Shown here: piece after piece, positions 62,055 to 64,000 of the stretch
Layout of the letters: every line of letters begins with the position of its first letter
Numbering within the stretch: position 1 is the first letter of the stretch
From: Atrina japonica
Taxonomy: Eukaryota; Mollusca; Bivalvia; Pterioida; Pinnidae
Direction of reading: 5' to 3'
Length of the DNA: 64,000 nucleotides
Assembly: GCA_030159075.1 (NCBI GenBank)
Contig: BROG01000941.1
Location: 144,539 to 208,538, forward strand
Notes under the pieces: model-generated
What the model saw: the letters and a program-made list of their open reading frames with translations, nothing else
What the model was told of the DNA's origin: nothing
Database searches by the model: none
Position numbers and translations under genes: made by a program

Positions 62055-64000
62055 CATTGTTGTAGTTATATTTTGAATATTAAACAAGCTAAATCAGTAT
62101 CAGCAAGGAGTTGACAAGAATAGTATTCTCTTCAAACATTTGTCAAAATATTTCAACATTTTGACCGGCTTTTCTTAGTCGTTTGTTAGTGCGACAATTA
62201 CCGAGTATTCCCATTTATAAAGCGGCAGTACCTTGTTTGAACTATGTTATTCATTTTACTGAATACTTGTATGATCAGACAAGAAGCTTTATGTAACATC
62301 ACAGCTATAATAACAGATATAACAATAGAGCAAACTTTCAGCAATTTTGGGGAATTCAATATCTATGATTTATGTGAGAAAATGTTATTGCACGATTCAA
62401 ACTCTCTGGAATAAAATAATTGTTTTAATGGTGTCTGAATTCCATTGCAATTATACCGACTAAGTATAGCTGGTCTATGTAGATACTGTGTTTTGTTTAC
62501 AGATTTCATTAATCTGAAGATCGTTTTACTGCTTTGAAATTTTGTACAAACACTGTTAACAACGATGTTTGAAATGTTTTTTGTTAGTTCAAATTTCACA
62601 TATTTAATACTTTGATGTACCTGCATAAAAGCATACTACATTGAAGTATATATATAGTGTTGAAGCCAAATTGTCAATATACTAAACATGTCCAATAAAT
62701 ACCGATATTAAATGTACTTACATTACAAAAAAGCGTATCGATTAATATTTTTGTCAAATATTTCCGAGATTTCTTTTCAATTTAGTTTGTTTTCATATAC
62801 AAACAAAAAGAAATTCTAAAAACAATCATGTTCGGGAGGCACATCATTTCCCACTATAATCGTTTTACATTTTTATTCTAACAAACTATAACAATAAATG
62901 AGTATGTAACTTTCTTTCTTTCTTCATTCAATTACATCATACCTGTACATACATTTATCACATTTTTCTATAATTATAGATAACGCAATACGTGTTCTGT
63001 GATCTACACAATGATTTGTGTCATAACTTTAAAGACTTTAATGACATTTTGTGTAGAATTGACAGCACTTGTACATCTAAATCTAATACTGCTAAAAATT
63101 AGGTGTACAGTGACGTGCCGTCATTTTATATATTTGGTATTTACCTCACTCACAAATCTTGTTATTTTTGGTTCATGATAGAACATTTGATTCGTAACCC
63201 CAAAATAGCACCTTTACCTTAAAAAGTAATGAATATTCTTTCGCCAAGAACTTTGCATAAGGAATGAAAGTCACGTCTTCGAGTGAGACCTTGTCACGGC
63301 GACATAGCTCATTTTAAAACAAATTATAAACAATAGGTCTAGACAGTATGCATCAAAATGTGCGGCACTGCATTTGAAGCTCGAAACCTCTCCATATAAA
63401 AGGAGATGTTTAGCGGGACGAAAAATAACTACAAATATAATAAACATAATTCCAAAGTTAGAGTTTTAAAAAAACAAAACAAACAAATGTTCAAGATGAT
63501 CGTTTCTGCCAAACAGACCTCACCAGGTGTGCTCCAATTTAAAATGAGAAGGTGGTATCATACAAGGCCAAATAATATATCTCACCGCACACATGATTAT
63601 CTTAGTGTTTGGAGTATTTAGAATTTAAATGGCGCTAACAGTCTTTTTAAGATTATTAGCTGATACCGAAATACCAGGTATAGTGTTTGTGTATACCTCG
63701 GGGACTCAAACTGTCCAACAACCTAGTGGTTATTAATATTATAAACATAAACTAAATTTATAGCTTTGAAAAAAAATAATTAATTAATAAAACAGGACAA
63801 ACAAAATCAAGTGATAGCTTGTCTATTCTTTTATAAACTACATGTTTTGTCATATTCAGTTCAGATTGCACTTCTGTAAAGATCATATATGTACAATAAT
63901 TTTAAATCCACTTTATTAAATATAAAAAGTCTCAGATACCAAGGTATGAATATTCAGAGTGTCCAGAATATAAGTGCAAATTTGGTAAAAATGGACAAAC
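62055..64000. other. Non-coding DNA at the right edge with SINE and foldback fragments
   Basis: No exon is supported with confidence; a 5' exon of the lectin gene may hide here. It holds a SINE-like 3' fragment at about 63355-63430 (CTCTCCATATAAAAGGAGAT, GCGGGACGAAAAATA) and the start of a foldback family copy at 63930 that runs off the window. Confidence 0.5.
63930..64000 (+). repeat. Foldback repeat family, copy cut by the window end
   Basis: It has CAGATACCAAGGTATGAATA and TTTGGTAAAAATGGACAAAC, the first third of the family unit. Confidence 0.8.

Noticed and set aside
62363..62626. 87-aa minus-strand frame as a possible 5' exon of the lectin gene
   Set aside because: There is no signal peptide, no recognised domain, and no splice donor that joins in phase to the 60281 exon with confidence.

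Overview
The window is AT-rich animal nuclear DNA: multi-exon genes with GT/AG introns, tRNA-headed SINEs, LINE remains, many small inverted-repeat transposons, and microsatellites. The SINE tails and the gene types (tandem cytosolic sulfotransferases, a secreted EGF plus fibrinogen-domain lectin) suggest a mollusc, most likely a bivalve. That assignment is inference; no species marker is present.

The centrepiece is a complete Polinton/Maverick (polintovirus-like) element at 9861-25064, 15,204 bp long. It has 290/286-bp terminal inverted repeats that are nearly identical (three substitutions and two 2-nt indels by eye), 5'-AG...CT-3' ends, and a perfect 6-bp target-site duplication AGCATA on both sides. 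It is clearly GC-richer and more densely coding than its surroundings. From left to right it carries: a small protein with repeated W-D-P-x-V-x-W motifs (+); the packaging ATPase (-); the double-jelly-roll major capsid protein (-); a long coiled-coil/membrane protein (+); a 349-aa capsid-block protein (-); a penton/minor-capsid candidate (+); a beta-rich 139-aa protein (+); a small membrane protein (+); a Cys-rich protein (-); a 50-aa membrane peptide (+); a putative ssDNA-binding protein (+); a run of small virion-type or membrane proteins (+); a retroviral-type integrase (+); and a protein-primed family B DNA polymerase (-) with an N-terminal OTU-like domain and zinc fingers. Integrase and polymerase are convergent and share a TTAA that supplies both stop codons. 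No adenain-like maturation protease was found. Most of the larger genes carry one or more single-base frameshifts, although the TIRs look young. Either the copy has recently died, or some breaks are sequencing errors.

Host genes. At 5.9-6.2 kb (-) is the first coding exon of a PLP enzyme of the serine racemase/threonine dehydratase type; the rest lies beyond the left edge. At 26.5-31.7 kb and 34.4-38.0 kb (both -) are two intact five-exon SULT-type sulfotransferases with identical exon lengths and intron phases, so they are tandem duplicates. At 51.4-60.3 kb (-) are six exons encoding an EGF-like domain and a complete fibrinogen-related domain; the 5' end was not found.

The remainder is repeat-rich: a dead L1/Tx1-like LINE (39.96-42.65 kb) with in-frame internal duplications; two 51-bp minisatellites (45.9-46.8 and 48.2-48.7 kb) and one 32-bp minisatellite (55.4-56.3 kb); a dispersed foldback family with at least eleven full or half copies, one apparently complete (53.77-54.51 kb); a 1.1-kb TIR transposon with a 5-bp TSD (60.95-62.05 kb); several hairpin MITEs; two tRNA-derived SINE families; and a tandem duplication near 44.2-45.15 kb.
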